Shown: positions 42,506 through 51,676, counted from the stretch's first letter. The stretch: 64,000 nt of DNA from VRUE01 sp040879985 (GCA_040879985.1 JBBDJH010000006.1:73962-137961); one strand, 5' to 3'. Notes: a model not told the origin generated them from the letters alone. Translations and numbers: made by a program.

Positions 42506-42918
42506 CAGTGCCCCTCTCCACTCGGTTCGACGATCTCGGTCAGCACGCCGCCGGTCGAGCGCGGGTGCAGGAAGGCGACGCGGCTGGCGCGGATGCCGAC
42601 CCGCGGCTCGCTGTCGATCAGCTCGAGCCCGGCGCCGGCGAGCTGCCTCAGGGTCGCGTCGATGTCGTCAACCGCGTAGGCGACGTGGTGCAGGCCGGGC
42701 CCCTTGCGGGCGAGGAACTTGCCGACCGCGGTGTCGGGGCCCAGTGGGCGCAACAGCTCCACATGCCCGTCCCCGACGTCGAGCAGGACCGCCTCGACCC
42801 CCTGCGACTCGACCGTCTCGCGGTGCGCCAGGGTCATCTCAAAGCTCGTCGCGTAGAGCTCGAGGGCCGCGTCGATGTCCTCGACGGCGACGCCGATGTG
42901 GTCGATCTTGCCGAACAT
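42505..42918 (-). CDS. mce: Methylmalonyl-CoA epimerase
   Basis: 137 residues, vicinal-oxygen-chelate fold. Starts MFGKIDHIGVAVEDIDAALE; metal-ligand motifs DHIGVAV, GHVELLRPLG, GLHHVAYAVDDID and the C-terminal LTEIVEP are typical. It interconverts (R)- and (S)-methylmalonyl-CoA in propionate metabolism. The mutase genes are not in the window. First gene of the overlapping three-gene run. Confidence 0.88.
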   Translation of the reverse strand: MFGKIDHIGVAVEDIDAALELYATSFEMTLAHRETVESQGVEAVLLDVGDGHVELLRPLGPDTAVGKFLARKGPGLHHVAYAVDDIDATLRQLAGAGLELIDSEPRVGIRASRVAFLHPRSTGGVLTEIVEPSGEGH

Positions 42919-42970
42919 CGGCGGGATTCTAGATGCAGGTGGAAGAGCCGGCGTCCGGACTCGGGAGACG

Positions 42971-43795
42971 CTAGGCCGCCGGGGGCAGCGGGTCCTCGCC
43001 GTCCTGCGGGGTCTCGACCCGGAGGATCTCGGCGAGCGCGGCGATCCCGACCTGGAGCTGCTCGGCGGTCGGCTCCTTCGTCGCCAGGTGGCGCTGGATC
43101 TCACGGCCGGGGGTGTGGAAGGCCTCGGCCAGCGGCGAGCCGTGGTTGCGGTCGCTCCAGGCGAACATCTCGACCGCGAGCGAGGCGCCGCCGAGCCCGA
43201 CCACGGCGCGGGCGAGCGGGCTCGGCCGCTCGACCAACCGCTCGAGGATCACCGTGCTGCCGACGGAGAGCAGCATCATCGGCGCGACCAGGTTGGAGCC
43301 GCAGCGGTCGTGCTCTTTGGGCACCGTGGTGAGATCCTCGACGCCCTGCTCGTAGGCGGCGATCGCCTTGTGCTCGACCCCGTGGTAGGCGGCGAGGTCG
43401 CGGTCGCCGAGCGCGACGATGGCCGGCACCGCGCCGAGCGCCTGCGCGGCGCCCTCGCGCATCGCGCCGCTGCGCAGCCAGCGTCGCAGCATGCCGGTGA
43501 GGACGAAGGTCGTGCCGATCGCGCCGAGGACCCGCAGGTCCTCGAAGGGCAGGCGGGCGGCCGGCAGGCGCAGCCGGACCAGCGGCAGCACGGCCATCGC
43601 CTCGGCGAGTTTGAGCGGCCCGCGCAGGCCCGGCAGCCGGCTGGCCAGCTTCGGCGCCAGCTGCGGTTTGCGTTGCGAGGCGACCCGCACCCGGCCGTCG
43701 CCGTCGCGCACCGCGGCCGCCCAGTGGGTCGGCCCGTGGATCAGCAGGCCGTTGCGCAAGGCCATGCCCCCCAGTCGCAGTTTCTCCGAACCCAT
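42971..43795 (-). CDS. DUF1385 family membrane protein
   Basis: 274 residues. Family motifs GGMALRNGLLIHGP near the N-terminus, YHGVEHKAIAAYE and HDRCGSNLVAPMM in the middle, plus several hydrophobic helices. DUF1385 proteins are widely conserved in Firmicutes and actinobacteria, often near prfA/rpmE or thymidine kinase; function unknown. Here it sits between mce and a GST-like gene. Confidence 0.82.
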   Translation of the reverse strand: MGSEKLRLGGMALRNGLLIHGPTHWAAAVRDGDGRVRVASQRKPQLAPKLASRLPGLRGPLKLAEAMAVLPLVRLRLPAARLPFEDLRVLGAIGTTFVLTGMLRRWLRSGAMREGAAQALGAVPAIVALGDRDLAAYHGVEHKAIAAYEQGVEDLTTVPKEHDRCGSNLVAPMMLLSVGSTVILERLVERPSPLARAVVGLGGASLAVEMFAWSDRNHGSPLAEAFHTPGREIQRHLATKEPTAEQLQVGIAALAEILRVETPQDGEDPLPPAA

Positions 43796-43832
43796 GACAG
43801 CAGACCTTAGAGAGGTGCCTGCGGTCCCGCTG

Positions 43833-44576
43833 CTACGACTTCGCGCTCGGGACCCAGCCGGGCGGGAAGGCGCCGGCCGGGACGGCGCCCGTGCCGGGCT
43901 CGAACCAGGCCGAGGCGAGCGCCGCGGCGGGGCGCCGCTCGACCAGCGGCCAGACGTCGCCGACCTGGGCCATCAGGTGCAGGGTCGAGCCGAACTGGAA
44001 GTCGACGGCGGTCGGCGTCTCGCCGCCGGCGACGCCCGCCTCGATCAAAGCGTCGACCTCGTCGAGCTGCGCCGGCAGCCCCTGCAGCGTGGCGTAGGCG
44101 CGCTCGGCGCTGATCTCCAGGTAGCGCCAGGTGGCGCGCATCGTCTTGATCGCGAAGTCGACCCCGGCCGGGTCGAGCTGGCCGGCCCCGGCGAAGGTCG
44201 CCATCGACTCGGGCCGGAAGTGCAGCGCGCCGAAGACGAGCACGCGGGCGCTCATCTGCAGGTCCTCGGCGATCCCCTCCTCGGCCGCGCGGACCGCCGA
44301 CGCGCTCGCCTCCGGGTAGAGGCCGCCGTCGGGACTGAGCTCGGCGAGCCGGGCGAAGATCGCCCGCGTGCCGTGAACCGGCTCTTCGTCGACGAGCAGC
44401 CCGGGCACGGTCCGGCATCCCGCGCCGTAGATCCGCTCGACCTCGTCGGCGTGCTTGCCGGTCGCGAGCGTCACCGTCTCGTACTCGTAGCCGAGCCGGT
44501 CGAGCGCCGAGCTCACGGCGAGAACCGGGTGCGAGAACGGCACCGCGTGGAGGACGAGTTGCGGTTGCGAGGCCAT
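43833..44576 (-). CDS. Glutathione S-transferase-like protein
   Basis: 247 residues. N-terminal thioredoxin-like domain (LVLHAVPFSHPVLAVSSALD, CRTVPGLLVDEEPVHGTRAI) and an all-helical C-terminal domain ending in a Pro/Gly tail. Actinobacteria usually lack glutathione, so the thiol used may differ; the active-site Ser/Cys is not clear. Detoxification role inferred only from fold. Confidence 0.75.
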   Translation of the reverse strand: MASQPQLVLHAVPFSHPVLAVSSALDRLGYEYETVTLATGKHADEVERIYGAGCRTVPGLLVDEEPVHGTRAIFARLAELSPDGGLYPEASASAVRAAEEGIAEDLQMSARVLVFGALHFRPESMATFAGAGQLDPAGVDFAIKTMRATWRYLEISAERAYATLQGLPAQLDEVDALIEAGVAGGETPTAVDFQFGSTLHLMAQVGDVWPLVERRPAAALASAWFEPGTGAVPAGAFPPGWVPSAKS

Positions 44577-44639
44577 CGGCGGAACCCTATCCCCGACCGG
44601 AAAGCGGGGGCGCTGCGGCGTACCGACCGGCGGCGCAAG

Positions 44640-44672
44640 CCGACGACCGCGCGGGTGGCGCGCGGTCGTCGG
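44640..44672 (-). terminator. Hairpin between rarA and the GST-like gene
   Basis: Perfect 13-bp arms (44640-44652, 44660-44672) with a 7-nt loop, in the gap downstream of rarA on the minus strand. Probably ends rarA transcription. The rest of the 233-bp gap has no gene. Confidence 0.5.
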
Positions 44673-44809
44673 TTCCCCCTGATTCCCCTGTTTGGTACCA
44701 GCCGGAGACCCCCAGTCCAGGCCTCCGGCCGGTGTGTCGGCTCTCCCTGGCTCTAGCTTGGAAAGCCGACCACTGAAACACCGGTTCTGAGCGGAAGTTG
44801 CGCCTGCCT

Positions 44810-46165
44810 CTAATTACCCGAAAACCGCTTGCGGAGCGCCTTCAGGCGCTTGCCGAGCTCCGCTTCGAAGCCGCGCTCGGTGGGCTCGAAGAAACGCGTT
44901 CCGTCCAGCCCCGGCGGCAGCAGCGGCTGGTCGCTGACGGCGCCCGGCTCGTCGTGCGCGTAGCGGTAGCCCTCGCCGCGGCCGAGCGCCCCGGCGCCGG
45001 GGTAGTGAGCGTCGCGCAGGTGGTCCGGCGGCGTCTGCGCGCCGTTCTCGCGCACCTCGGCCCGGGCGCGGCCGAGGGCCTTGTGGGAGGCGTTGGACTT
45101 CGGCGCCAGCGCCAGGTAGACGGCGGCCTGGGCGAGGTTGAGCGCGCACTCGGGCAGGCCGACCCGATCGACCGCCCGCGCCGCCGCGTCGGCGACGAGC
45201 AGCGCCTGCGGATCGGCGTTGCCGACGTCCTCGGAGGCGAGGATGACCATGCGGCGGGCGATGAAGCGCGGGTCCTCGCCGCCCTCCAGCATCACCGCCA
45301 GGTAGTAGAGCGAGGCGTCGACGTCGGAGCCGCGGGTCGCCTTGATCCAGGCCGAGACGAAGTCGTAGTGGCGGTCGCCCTGGCGGTCGTAGTCGAGCGC
45401 CTTGCGCTGCAGCGCGTCCTCGACCGCGGCGACGTCGACCGCATCCGATTTTGTGGTCGCCCCAGCAACCTCAAAGTCGGAAACGCGTGCCGCGGCGCGC
45501 TCCAGCGCCGAGAGGGCGACGCGGGCGTCGCCGCCGGAGCGCTGCGCGAGCATCGCCAGCGCCGCGTCCTCGACCGGCGGCGGCTCGGCGAGCCCCCGCT
45601 CGGGGTCGGCCAGCGCCCGCCGCAGCAGCTCCTCCACCTGATCGGCCGAGAGCGGTCGCAGCTCGTAGACCTGGCAGCGCGAGAGCAGCGCCGAGTTGAC
45701 CTCGAAGTAGGGGTTCTCGGTGGTCGCCCCGATCAGGGTCAGCAGCCCCTCCTCGACCGCCGGCAGCAGCGCGTCCTGCTGCGCCTTGTTGAAGCGGTGG
45801 ATCTCGTCCAGGAAGAGGATCGTCGGCCGCCCGCTGCGGCGCCGCTCCCGGGCCCGCTCGATCACGCCGCGGATCTCGGCCTTGCCCGCATTGACCGCCG
45901 ACTCCTCCTCGAACGCCCCGTCCGCCCCTGCGGCCGCGATCCGCGCCAGCGTCGTCTTCCCCGACCCCGGCGGCCCGTACAAGATCGCCGAGTGCGGATG
46001 CCCGCTCTCTATAGAGACCCGCAGCGCCGACCCCTCCCCCAACACATGCTCCTGCCCGACCAGCTCAGCCAAGCTCCGCGGCCGCATCCGCACGGCCAAG
46101 GGTGCATCGCCAGCTACCTCCCCCACGGCCTGGGGCTCCTCGCTATCGAACAACCGGTCGTCCAT
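44810..46165 (-). CDS. rarA: Replication-associated recombination protein A (RarA/MgsA)
   Basis: 451 residues. AAA+ ATPase: Walker A ILYGPPGSGKTTLARIAA, Walker B ILFLDEIHRFNKAQQD, sensor GATTENPYFEVNSALLSRC, and the C-terminal tetramerisation part (GEGYRYAHDEPG, RTRFFEPT-like RFFEPTERGFE). It acts at stalled replication forks with SSB and RecA. The family A palindrome lies just upstream of its start. Confidence 0.93.
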   Translation of the reverse strand: MDDRLFDSEEPQAVGEVAGDAPLAVRMRPRSLAELVGQEHVLGEGSALRVSIESGHPHSAILYGPPGSGKTTLARIAAAGADGAFEEESAVNAGKAEIRGVIERARERRRSGRPTILFLDEIHRFNKAQQDALLPAVEEGLLTLIGATTENPYFEVNSALLSRCQVYELRPLSADQVEELLRRALADPERGLAEPPPVEDAALAMLAQRSGGDARVALSALERAAARVSDFEVAGATTKSDAVDVAAVEDALQRKALDYDRQGDRHYDFVSAWIKATRGSDVDASLYYLAVMLEGGEDPRFIARRMVILASEDVGNADPQALLVADAAARAVDRVGLPECALNLAQAAVYLALAPKSNASHKALGRARAEVRENGAQTPPDHLRDAHYPGAGALGRGEGYRYAHDEPGAVSDQPLLPPGLDGTRFFEPTERGFEAELGKRLKALRKRFSGN

Positions 46166-46184
46166 TGCAGACGAGTATGAGGGA

Positions 46185-46304
46185 GCCGGGGGCGGTGTCG
46201 AGGGTGCCTCGCGAAGCGGCCCCGGGCAGGGTGATTCTCAGCCGCGAAGCGGCAGCACCATAGTGAGCGGAGCGAACATAGGCACCCTCGACACCGCCCC
46301 CGGC
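46185..46304. repeat. Family A palindromic element, copy 2
   Basis: Arms 46185-46209 and 46280-46304, perfect 25-bp inverted repeat, both ending in TGCCT at the loop. The 70-nt loop begins CGCGAAGCGG, has an internal GCCGCGAAGCGGC hairpin and ends AGTGAGCGGAGCGAACAT. Lies between the divergent rarA and aldehyde dehydrogenase starts. Confidence 0.88.
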
Positions 46305-46332
46305 CCACCCCCACCACCTACAATCGCCAACC

Positions 46333-47928
46333 ATGGAGACCGCTACGCAGCCCCAAGCCGCCCAGTCCACCCTCGAGTCCTTCAACCCCGCCACCGGCGA
46401 GCTCGTCGGCTCGGTCGCCACGATCACGCCGGACCAGGTCCAGGCCGTCGTCGACGACGTCGCGCGCATCCAGCCGGCCTGGGCCGAGCTCGACCTGGCG
46501 ACCCGCGGCGCCTACCTGAAGCGCGCCGCCGACGCCCTGCTCGACGACATCGACGAGCTCGCCGAACTGCTCGTCAACGAGCAGGGCAAGCCGCGCGCCG
46601 AGGCCTACACGATGGAGCTGCTGCCGACCGTCGACGCGCTGCACTGGTGCGCCAAGGCCGGCCCGAAGATCCTCGCTGACGAGAAGGTGCGGATGAGCCA
46701 GGCCTTCCTGGCGAGCAAGAAATCGCGCTTCACCTACGAGCCGATCGGCGTCGTCGGCGTGATCGCGCCCTGGAACTACCCCTGGTCGATCCCCTTCGGC
46801 GAGGTCGCGATCGCGCTGATGGCCGGCAACGGCGTCGTGCTCAAGCCGGCCAGCCTGACGCCGCTGCTCGGCGAGGCGATCCGCCGCGTCTTCGAGAAGG
46901 GCGGCCTGCCCGAGGGCCTCGTCCGCGTCGTCCACGGCGGCGGCGCGGTCGGCGACGCGCTGGCCAAGTCGAGCGCCGGCAAGATCTTCTTCACCGGCTC
47001 GGTCGAGATCGGCCGCAAGGTCGGCCAGGTCTGCGCCGAGCGGCTGAAGGGCTCGGTGCTCGAGCTCGGCGGCAAGGACCCGATGATCGTCTGCGCCGAC
47101 GCCGACCTCGACAAGGCGATCTCCGGCGCGGTCTGGGGCGGCTTCGCCAACGCCGGCCAGACCTGCTCGGGGATCGAGCGCGTCTACGTGGTGCGCGAGG
47201 TCGCCGACCGCTTCGTCGAGGGCGTCGCCCGCGAGGCGGGGAAGCTGCGCCTCGGCAACCCGCTCGAGTGGGAGACCGAGATCGGGCCGATGACCTCGGA
47301 GAGCCAGTACGAGATCGTCGTCGAGCTGATCGAGGACGCGGTCGCCTCGGGCGCGACCAAGCTCTGCGGCGGCCCGACCGAGGTCGCCGGCCTGCCCGGC
47401 AAGTACGTCGCGCCGACCGTGCTGACCGGGGTCACGCACGAGACGCGGATCATGAAGGAGGAGGTCTTCGGGCCGGTCCTGCCGATCGTCGTCGTCGACT
47501 CCGAGCAGGAGGCGATCGACCTCGCCAACGACTCCGAGTTCGGCCTCGGCGCCTCGGTCTGGACCAAGGACCGCCAGAAGGGGGCGCGGATCGCGCGGCG
47601 GATCGAGTCGGGGATGGTCTGGGTCAACGACCACTCGTTCAGCCACGGCGCCTGCCAGTGCGCCTGGGGCGGCGTCAAGGACTCCGGCGTCGGCCGCTCG
47701 CACTCCAAATTCGGCTTCTACGAGTGCGTCAACATCAAGATGAACTCCTGGGAGCCGGGCCTCGCCCGCGACTTCTGGTGGCACCCCTACGACCAGACCC
47801 TCGGCGACGCGGTGCGCGCCTCGGCGAAAATCCTCTACGGCAAGGGCGCGACCCGGACCAGGGCGCTGCGCGAGGGTGCCGGGCCGCTGCTCAAGATCGG
47901 CGCCCGCACCCTGCGCAAGCGCCGTTGA
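46333..47928 (+). CDS. Aldehyde dehydrogenase family protein
   Basis: 531 residues. YEPIGVVGVIAPWNYPWSIP (cofactor loop), FTGSVEIGRKVG, VLELGGKDPMIV with the Glu base and NAGQTCSGIERVYV with the catalytic Cys; EEVFGPVLPI and NDHSFSHGACQC near the end. Similar to coniferyl/succinic-semialdehyde-type dehydrogenases; substrate not predictable. The C-terminal extension (~60 residues) is basic. Its stop overlaps the ccmA start (TTGA). Confidence 0.88.
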   Translation: METATQPQAAQSTLESFNPATGELVGSVATITPDQVQAVVDDVARIQPAWAELDLATRGAYLKRAADALLDDIDELAELLVNEQGKPRAEAYTMELLPTVDALHWCAKAGPKILADEKVRMSQAFLASKKSRFTYEPIGVVGVIAPWNYPWSIPFGEVAIALMAGNGVVLKPASLTPLLGEAIRRVFEKGGLPEGLVRVVHGGGAVGDALAKSSAGKIFFTGSVEIGRKVGQVCAERLKGSVLELGGKDPMIVCADADLDKAISGAVWGGFANAGQTCSGIERVYVVREVADRFVEGVAREAGKLRLGNPLEWETEIGPMTSESQYEIVVELIEDAVASGATKLCGGPTEVAGLPGKYVAPTVLTGVTHETRIMKEEVFGPVLPIVVVDSEQEAIDLANDSEFGLGASVWTKDRQKGARIARRIESGMVWVNDHSFSHGACQCAWGGVKDSGVGRSHSKFGFYECVNIKMNSWEPGLARDFWWHPYDQTLGDAVRASAKILYGKGATRTRALREGAGPLLKIGARTLRKRR

Positions 47929-48575
47929 CGGCAATCGAGCTGCGCGGGCTGCGCCGCGAGTACGGCGAACGCGCCGCGCTGGCCGGCGTCGACCTCTCGC
48001 TGCGCGCGGGGGAATCGCTGCTGGTCGTCGGTCCCAACGGCGCCGGCAAGACGACCCTGCTGCGCGTGCTCGCGACGCTGCTGCGACCGAGCGGCGGTGA
48101 GGTGAGGGTGCTCGGCGCCGCCCTGCCGGGCGAGGCGTGGAAGGCGCGCGGCAGGATCGGGCTGCTCGGCCACGACGCGCTGCTCTATCGCGACCTGAGC
48201 GGCAGCGAGAACCTGCGCTTCCACGCCCGCCTGCAGGGGATCGGGCGCGAGGCCGCTGAGGCCCGGATCGCCGAGCTGCTCGCTGCGGCCGGCATGTCGC
48301 GCCGCGCCGACGACCGCGTCGCCGAGCTCTCGGCGGGGATGCGCCAGCGCATCGCGATCTGCCGCTGCGTCCTGCACGAGCCGGAGCTGCTGCTGCTCGA
48401 CGAGCCCGACTCCAACCTCGACGCCGAGGGGCGCGAGCTGGCCCAGGCGCTGATCGGCCCGGCGCCGGGGCGCACCCGCGTCCTGGTCAGCCACGATCCC
48501 GAGCGCTTTCGCGCCGAGTGCGATCAGCTGCTCCGCCTCGGGGTCGGCAGGCCGGCGGAGGCGGCGCTCGCGTGA
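47925..48575 (+). CDS. ccmA: Cytochrome c biogenesis ABC transporter, ATP-binding subunit
   Basis: 216 residues from a TTG overlapping the previous stop. Walker A VVGPNGAGKTTLLRVLA, signature ELSAGMRQRIAICRCVL, Walker B LLLLDEPDSNLD and the switch His in VLVSHDPE. With CcmB it forms the ABC part of the heme-release machinery for system I cytochrome c maturation. Followed by ccmB with a 4-nt overlap. Confidence 0.9.
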   Translation: MTAIELRGLRREYGERAALAGVDLSLRAGESLLVVGPNGAGKTTLLRVLATLLRPSGGEVRVLGAALPGEAWKARGRIGLLGHDALLYRDLSGSENLRFHARLQGIGREAAEARIAELLAAAGMSRRADDRVAELSAGMRQRIAICRCVLHEPELLLLDEPDSNLDAEGRELAQALIGPAPGRTRVLVSHDPERFRAECDQLLRLGVGRPAEAALA

Positions 48576-49252
48576 CCCCGTCGCGCCTCGCCTTCGCTGC
48601 GCTGCTCGGCAAGGACCTGCGGACCGAGCTGCGCACCCTGCAGTCGCTGCCGGCGATGGCGCTCTTCGCAGTCACCACCTTCGTCATCTTCCGCTTCGGC
48701 CTCGACCGCACGGCGCTCTCCGGCAGCCTCGCCGCCGGGGTCCTCTGGGCAACGCTGCTCTTCGCCGCGATCCTCGGCATCAACCGCCTCTTCGTCGCCG
48801 AGCGCGAGGAGGGCGGCTTCGACGCGATCCGCCTCGCGCCGATCGACCGCACCGCCGTCTTCGCCGCCAAGGCGGCGGCGCTGCTCGTCTACCTGGTCGC
48901 GCTGGAGCTGGTCGTCGTCCCCGTCTTCGCGATCTTCTTCCTCGACTCCGCCGCGGCGCTGCCGCCGCTCGCCCTCGTCCTCCTGCTCGCCAACGTCGGG
49001 CTCGCCGCGACCGGCACGCTGATCTCCTCGATGGCGGTCAACTCGCGCGCCCGCGACCTGCTCACCCCGCTCGTCCTGCTGCCGCTGGCGGTGCCGCTCT
49101 CGATCGCCGCGACCGGCGCGCTCGAGCCCCTGCTGGCGCTGGGCGGTCCCGGTTACGACCGCTTCGGCGCCTGGCTCGCGGTGCTCGGCCTATACGATTT
49201 GATCTTCCTCCTGGTCGGATACGCCGTATTCGATTTTTTGGTGGAGGACTGA
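48572..49252 (+). CDS. ccmB: Heme exporter subunit CcmB
   Basis: 226 residues from a GTG overlapping the ccmA stop. Six hydrophobic segments; LLGKDLRTELRTLQSLPAMA near the N-terminus and EREEGGFDAIRLAPIDR in the first loop are CcmB hallmarks. Membrane partner of CcmA. A family B hairpin follows 5 nt after the stop. Confidence 0.88.
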   Translation: MTPSRLAFAALLGKDLRTELRTLQSLPAMALFAVTTFVIFRFGLDRTALSGSLAAGVLWATLLFAAILGINRLFVAEREEGGFDAIRLAPIDRTAVFAAKAAALLVYLVALELVVVPVFAIFFLDSAAALPPLALVLLLANVGLAATGTLISSMAVNSRARDLLTPLVLLPLAVPLSIAATGALEPLLALGGPGYDRFGAWLAVLGLYDLIFLLVGYAVFDFLVED

Positions 49253-49257
49253 GGTAC

Positions 49258-49300
49258 GCGGTCGAGCTTTGGACCGCTATGCGACTCAAACCTCGACCGC
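49258..49300. repeat. Family B hairpin, copy 1 (ccmB/ccmC junction)
   Basis: GCGGTCGAG (49258-49266) pairs with CTCGACCGC (49292-49300); inner TTTG/CAAA extends the stem. The loop contains ACCGCTATGCGACT. The same core with different outer arms occurs at 54408-54458 and, more diverged, inside ileS. The right arm lies just before the ccmC ATG, so it could affect its translation. Confidence 0.75.
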
Positions 49301-49306
49301 CCGCGC

Positions 49307-50029
49307 ATGTACGGCAAAGGACTCAAACCACTTTCAATCGCGACCGTCGCGGCACTCGTCGTGTCGCTTTCCCTTGTCTTCTTCTACGCGCCCCTGGATG
49401 CCGACCAGGGCTTCGTGCAGAAGATCTTCTATCTGCATGTGCCTTTGGCGATCACGGCCCTGATCGGGTTCGTCGCCGGCGGCGTCTTCGCGATCCTCCA
49501 TCTGCGCAGCGGCGACTCGCGCTGGGACGCCTACTCCTACGTCTCGATCCACATCTCGGTGATCTTCGGCGTCGCCGTGCTGATCACCGGCGCGATCTGG
49601 GCCAAGGCCTCCTGGGGCCACTGGTGGGTCTGGGACGAGCCGACCCTGGTCAGCTTCCTGATCGTCTTCCTGATGTACGCGACCTACTACCCGTTCCGCT
49701 ACGCGATCGAGGACCGCGAGCGCCAGGCCCGCTACGCCTCGGTCTTCGCGATCGCCGCCGGCGCCTTCGTGCCGCTCAACTTCATGGCCGTGCGGATGGC
49801 CGAGAGCCTCGTCCACCCGCGCGTCTTCGCCACCGCCAACGGCGGCCTGCCGGGCGAGATGATGTTCACCTTCCTGGTCAGCCTGGCGGCGACCGGCCTG
49901 CTCTGGGTGACCCTGGTCAAGTTCGAGCTGACCGCGAAGAGCGCCTCGGGGCAGTTGAAGCGGCTGCGCCGCGCGCTCGACGCGCCGGCTCCCGGCGGCT
50001 CCTCCCGCGTCGCCCCGGAGGTGAGTTAG
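49307..50029 (+). CDS. ccmC: Cytochrome c biogenesis protein CcmC (heme handling)
   Basis: 240 residues, six transmembrane helices. The tryptophan-rich heme-binding motif WGHWWVWDEP is near residue 105, with conserved His residues in FYLHVPLA and SLVHPRVF. It delivers heme to the CcmE chaperone. The C-terminal tail is cytoplasmic and basic. ccmD-like gene follows after 2 nt. Confidence 0.9.
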   Translation: MYGKGLKPLSIATVAALVVSLSLVFFYAPLDADQGFVQKIFYLHVPLAITALIGFVAGGVFAILHLRSGDSRWDAYSYVSIHISVIFGVAVLITGAIWAKASWGHWWVWDEPTLVSFLIVFLMYATYYPFRYAIEDRERQARYASVFAIAAGAFVPLNFMAVRMAESLVHPRVFATANGGLPGEMMFTFLVSLAATGLLWVTLVKFELTAKSASGQLKRLRRALDAPAPGGSSRVAPEVS

Positions 50030-50031
50030 CG

Positions 50032-50250
50032 GTGCCCGCCCTGCCGCTCGACGAGGCCGGCAAGTACGTCGCCGCCGCCTACATCGTCTTCCTCGCCCTG
50101 ATCGTGATCTACGTGGCGATCATGGCGGCGAAAATGCAGCGGATCGAGCGCGAGCTGCGCGAGCTGGCCGGATTCGCGGAGACCCGCGCCGACGGCGACG
50201 GCGAGGCAGCCCCCGGGCGCGAGGCCGAGGAGGCGGCGGTCGATGTCTGA
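50032..50250 (+). CDS. ccmD: CcmD-like small membrane protein
   Basis: 72 residues, GTG start right after ccmC. DEAGKYVAAAYIVFLALIVI gives one transmembrane helix near the N-terminus, followed by KMQRIERELRELAG, the usual CcmD layout (helix plus charged cytoplasmic tail). It probably helps release holo-CcmE. It overlaps the hemA start by 8 nt. Confidence 0.75.
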   Translation: MPALPLDEAGKYVAAAYIVFLALIVIYVAIMAAKMQRIERELRELAGFAETRADGDGEAAPGREAEEAAVDV

Positions 50251-51592
50251 GCTGCTCGCCCTCGGCGTCTCGCACAAGACGGCGCCGCTCGACCTGCGCG
50301 AGCGGCTCTCGCTGACCGAGGGCCGCGCCGTCGGTGCCCTGCACGAGCTGACCGCGGTCGGCGGCATCCACGAGGCGGCGGCGATCTCGACCTGCAACCG
50401 GACCGAGCTCTACCTGATCGTCTCCGACACGGTCGAAGCCGAGTCGCAGGCGTTGGGGGTGCTCACCCGCCAGGCGGAGATCCGCCCGACCGAGCTGCTC
50501 GGCCACCTCTACTCGCTGCGCGCCGGCGAGGCGGCCCGGCACCTCTTCCAGGTCACCGCCGGGCTCGACTCGATGATCGTCGGCGAGGCGGAGATCCAGG
50601 GCCAGGTCAAACGCGCCTATGAGCTGGCCCTGGTCGAGGGCGCCACCGGGCCGATCCTCAACCGCCTCTTCCGCGGCGCGCTCGCGGCGGGCGGGCGGAT
50701 CCGCGAGGAGACCGCGGTCGGCGAGAAGGGCGTCTCGGTCCCCTCGGTCGCGGTCGAGCTGGCGCGGCGCACGCTCGGCGACCTCGGCCAGCGGCGGGTG
50801 CTGGTCGTCGGCGCCGGCGAGACCGCCGAGCTGGTCGCCAAGGCGTTGGTCGCCCGCGGCGCGACGAGCGTCTTCGTCGCCAACCGCCACTACGACCGCG
50901 CGATCGGCCTCGCCCAGCGCTTCGGCGGCGCGGCGGTCCGCTTCGAGGAGCTGCCCGAGCAGCTGCGCGCCGCCGACATCGTCGTCTCGGCGACCAACTC
51001 GCCGCACCACATCGTCGAGCGCGACGGGCTCGAGCAGGTGATGGAGACACGCGCCGGGCGGCCGCTGCTCATCGTCGACATCGCCGTGCCCCGCGACATC
51101 GAGCCCGAGTGCCGCGAGATCGCCGGGGTCAGCCTGCACGACATCGACGACGTGCAGCAGATCGTCGAGCGCAACGCCGGCGACCGCGAGGGCGAGGCGC
51201 GGCGGGCCGAGCCGATCCTCGCCGCCGAGCTCGACCGCTTCGAGCGCTGGCTCGCCTCGCTGGCGGTGGTGCCGACGATCGCCTCGCTGCGCGAGCGGGC
51301 CGACGAGGTCGTCGCCCGCGTGTTGGCCGAGAACGACGGCCGCTGGGAGGACCTCGGCGAGGCCGACCGCGAGCGGCTCGAAGCGATGGCGAAGGCGATC
51401 GCCTCGCGGCTGCTGCACGAGCCGACCCTGCGGATGAAGCGCTCGGCGGGCAGCGACGACGCCTACCTGTACGTGAGTGCGCTGCGCGAGCTGTTTGGGT
51501 TGGACGCGGAGATGGAGCCTGAGGGGGACGCGGAGGCTGCTGTGACTGACATTTCGCAGCGCCGGGCCTATCCGGGCAGGGGTTCCACTTAA
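50243..51592 (+). CDS. hemA: Glutamyl-tRNA reductase
   Basis: 449 residues. ALGVSHKTAPLDLRERLSL start, catalytic Cys in ISTCNRTELYLI, GLDSMIVGEAEIQGQVK, NAD(P)H motif VLVVGAGETAELVA and DIAVPRDIEPEC. First committed step of C5 heme synthesis: glutamyl-tRNA to glutamate-1-semialdehyde. The last ~9 codons are read through the left arm of an inverted repeat (element C), so the extreme C-terminus is not conserved sequence. Confidence 0.95.
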   Translation: MSELLALGVSHKTAPLDLRERLSLTEGRAVGALHELTAVGGIHEAAAISTCNRTELYLIVSDTVEAESQALGVLTRQAEIRPTELLGHLYSLRAGEAARHLFQVTAGLDSMIVGEAEIQGQVKRAYELALVEGATGPILNRLFRGALAAGGRIREETAVGEKGVSVPSVAVELARRTLGDLGQRRVLVVGAGETAELVAKALVARGATSVFVANRHYDRAIGLAQRFGGAAVRFEELPEQLRAADIVVSATNSPHHIVERDGLEQVMETRAGRPLLIVDIAVPRDIEPECREIAGVSLHDIDDVQQIVERNAGDREGEARRAEPILAAELDRFERWLASLAVVPTIASLRERADEVVARVLAENDGRWEDLGEADRERLEAMAKAIASRLLHEPTLRMKRSAGSDDAYLYVSALRELFGLDAEMEPEGDAEAAVTDISQRRAYPGRGST

Positions 51593-51676
51593 CTTTTTTT
51601 GATGACAGGTTGAGGCCGTCCGAGATGGTCGCCGCAAAAAAAGTACAAGACGTTCCACCCCTGCCCGGATAGGCCC
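51564..51676. repeat. Inverted repeat at the hemA/hemC junction (element C)
   Basis: Arms 51564-51583 and 51657-51676 pair perfectly over 20 bp. The 73-nt loop contains a T7 run and an A7 run facing each other (51594-51600, 51636-51642) that can form a nested stem. The left arm contains the hemA C-terminal codons and the stop lies in the loop; the right arm ends 25 nt before the hemC ATG. Confidence 0.8.

Noticed and set aside
44700..44800. Further palindromic element upstream of the GST-like gene
   Set aside because: Only short, interrupted complementarity (GGTGTGTCGGCT against AGCCGACCACTG); no shared loop with families A or B.
51564..51676. Riboswitch between hemA and hemC
   Set aside because: The structure is a simple long inverted repeat with no known riboswitch core; kept as a repeat only.
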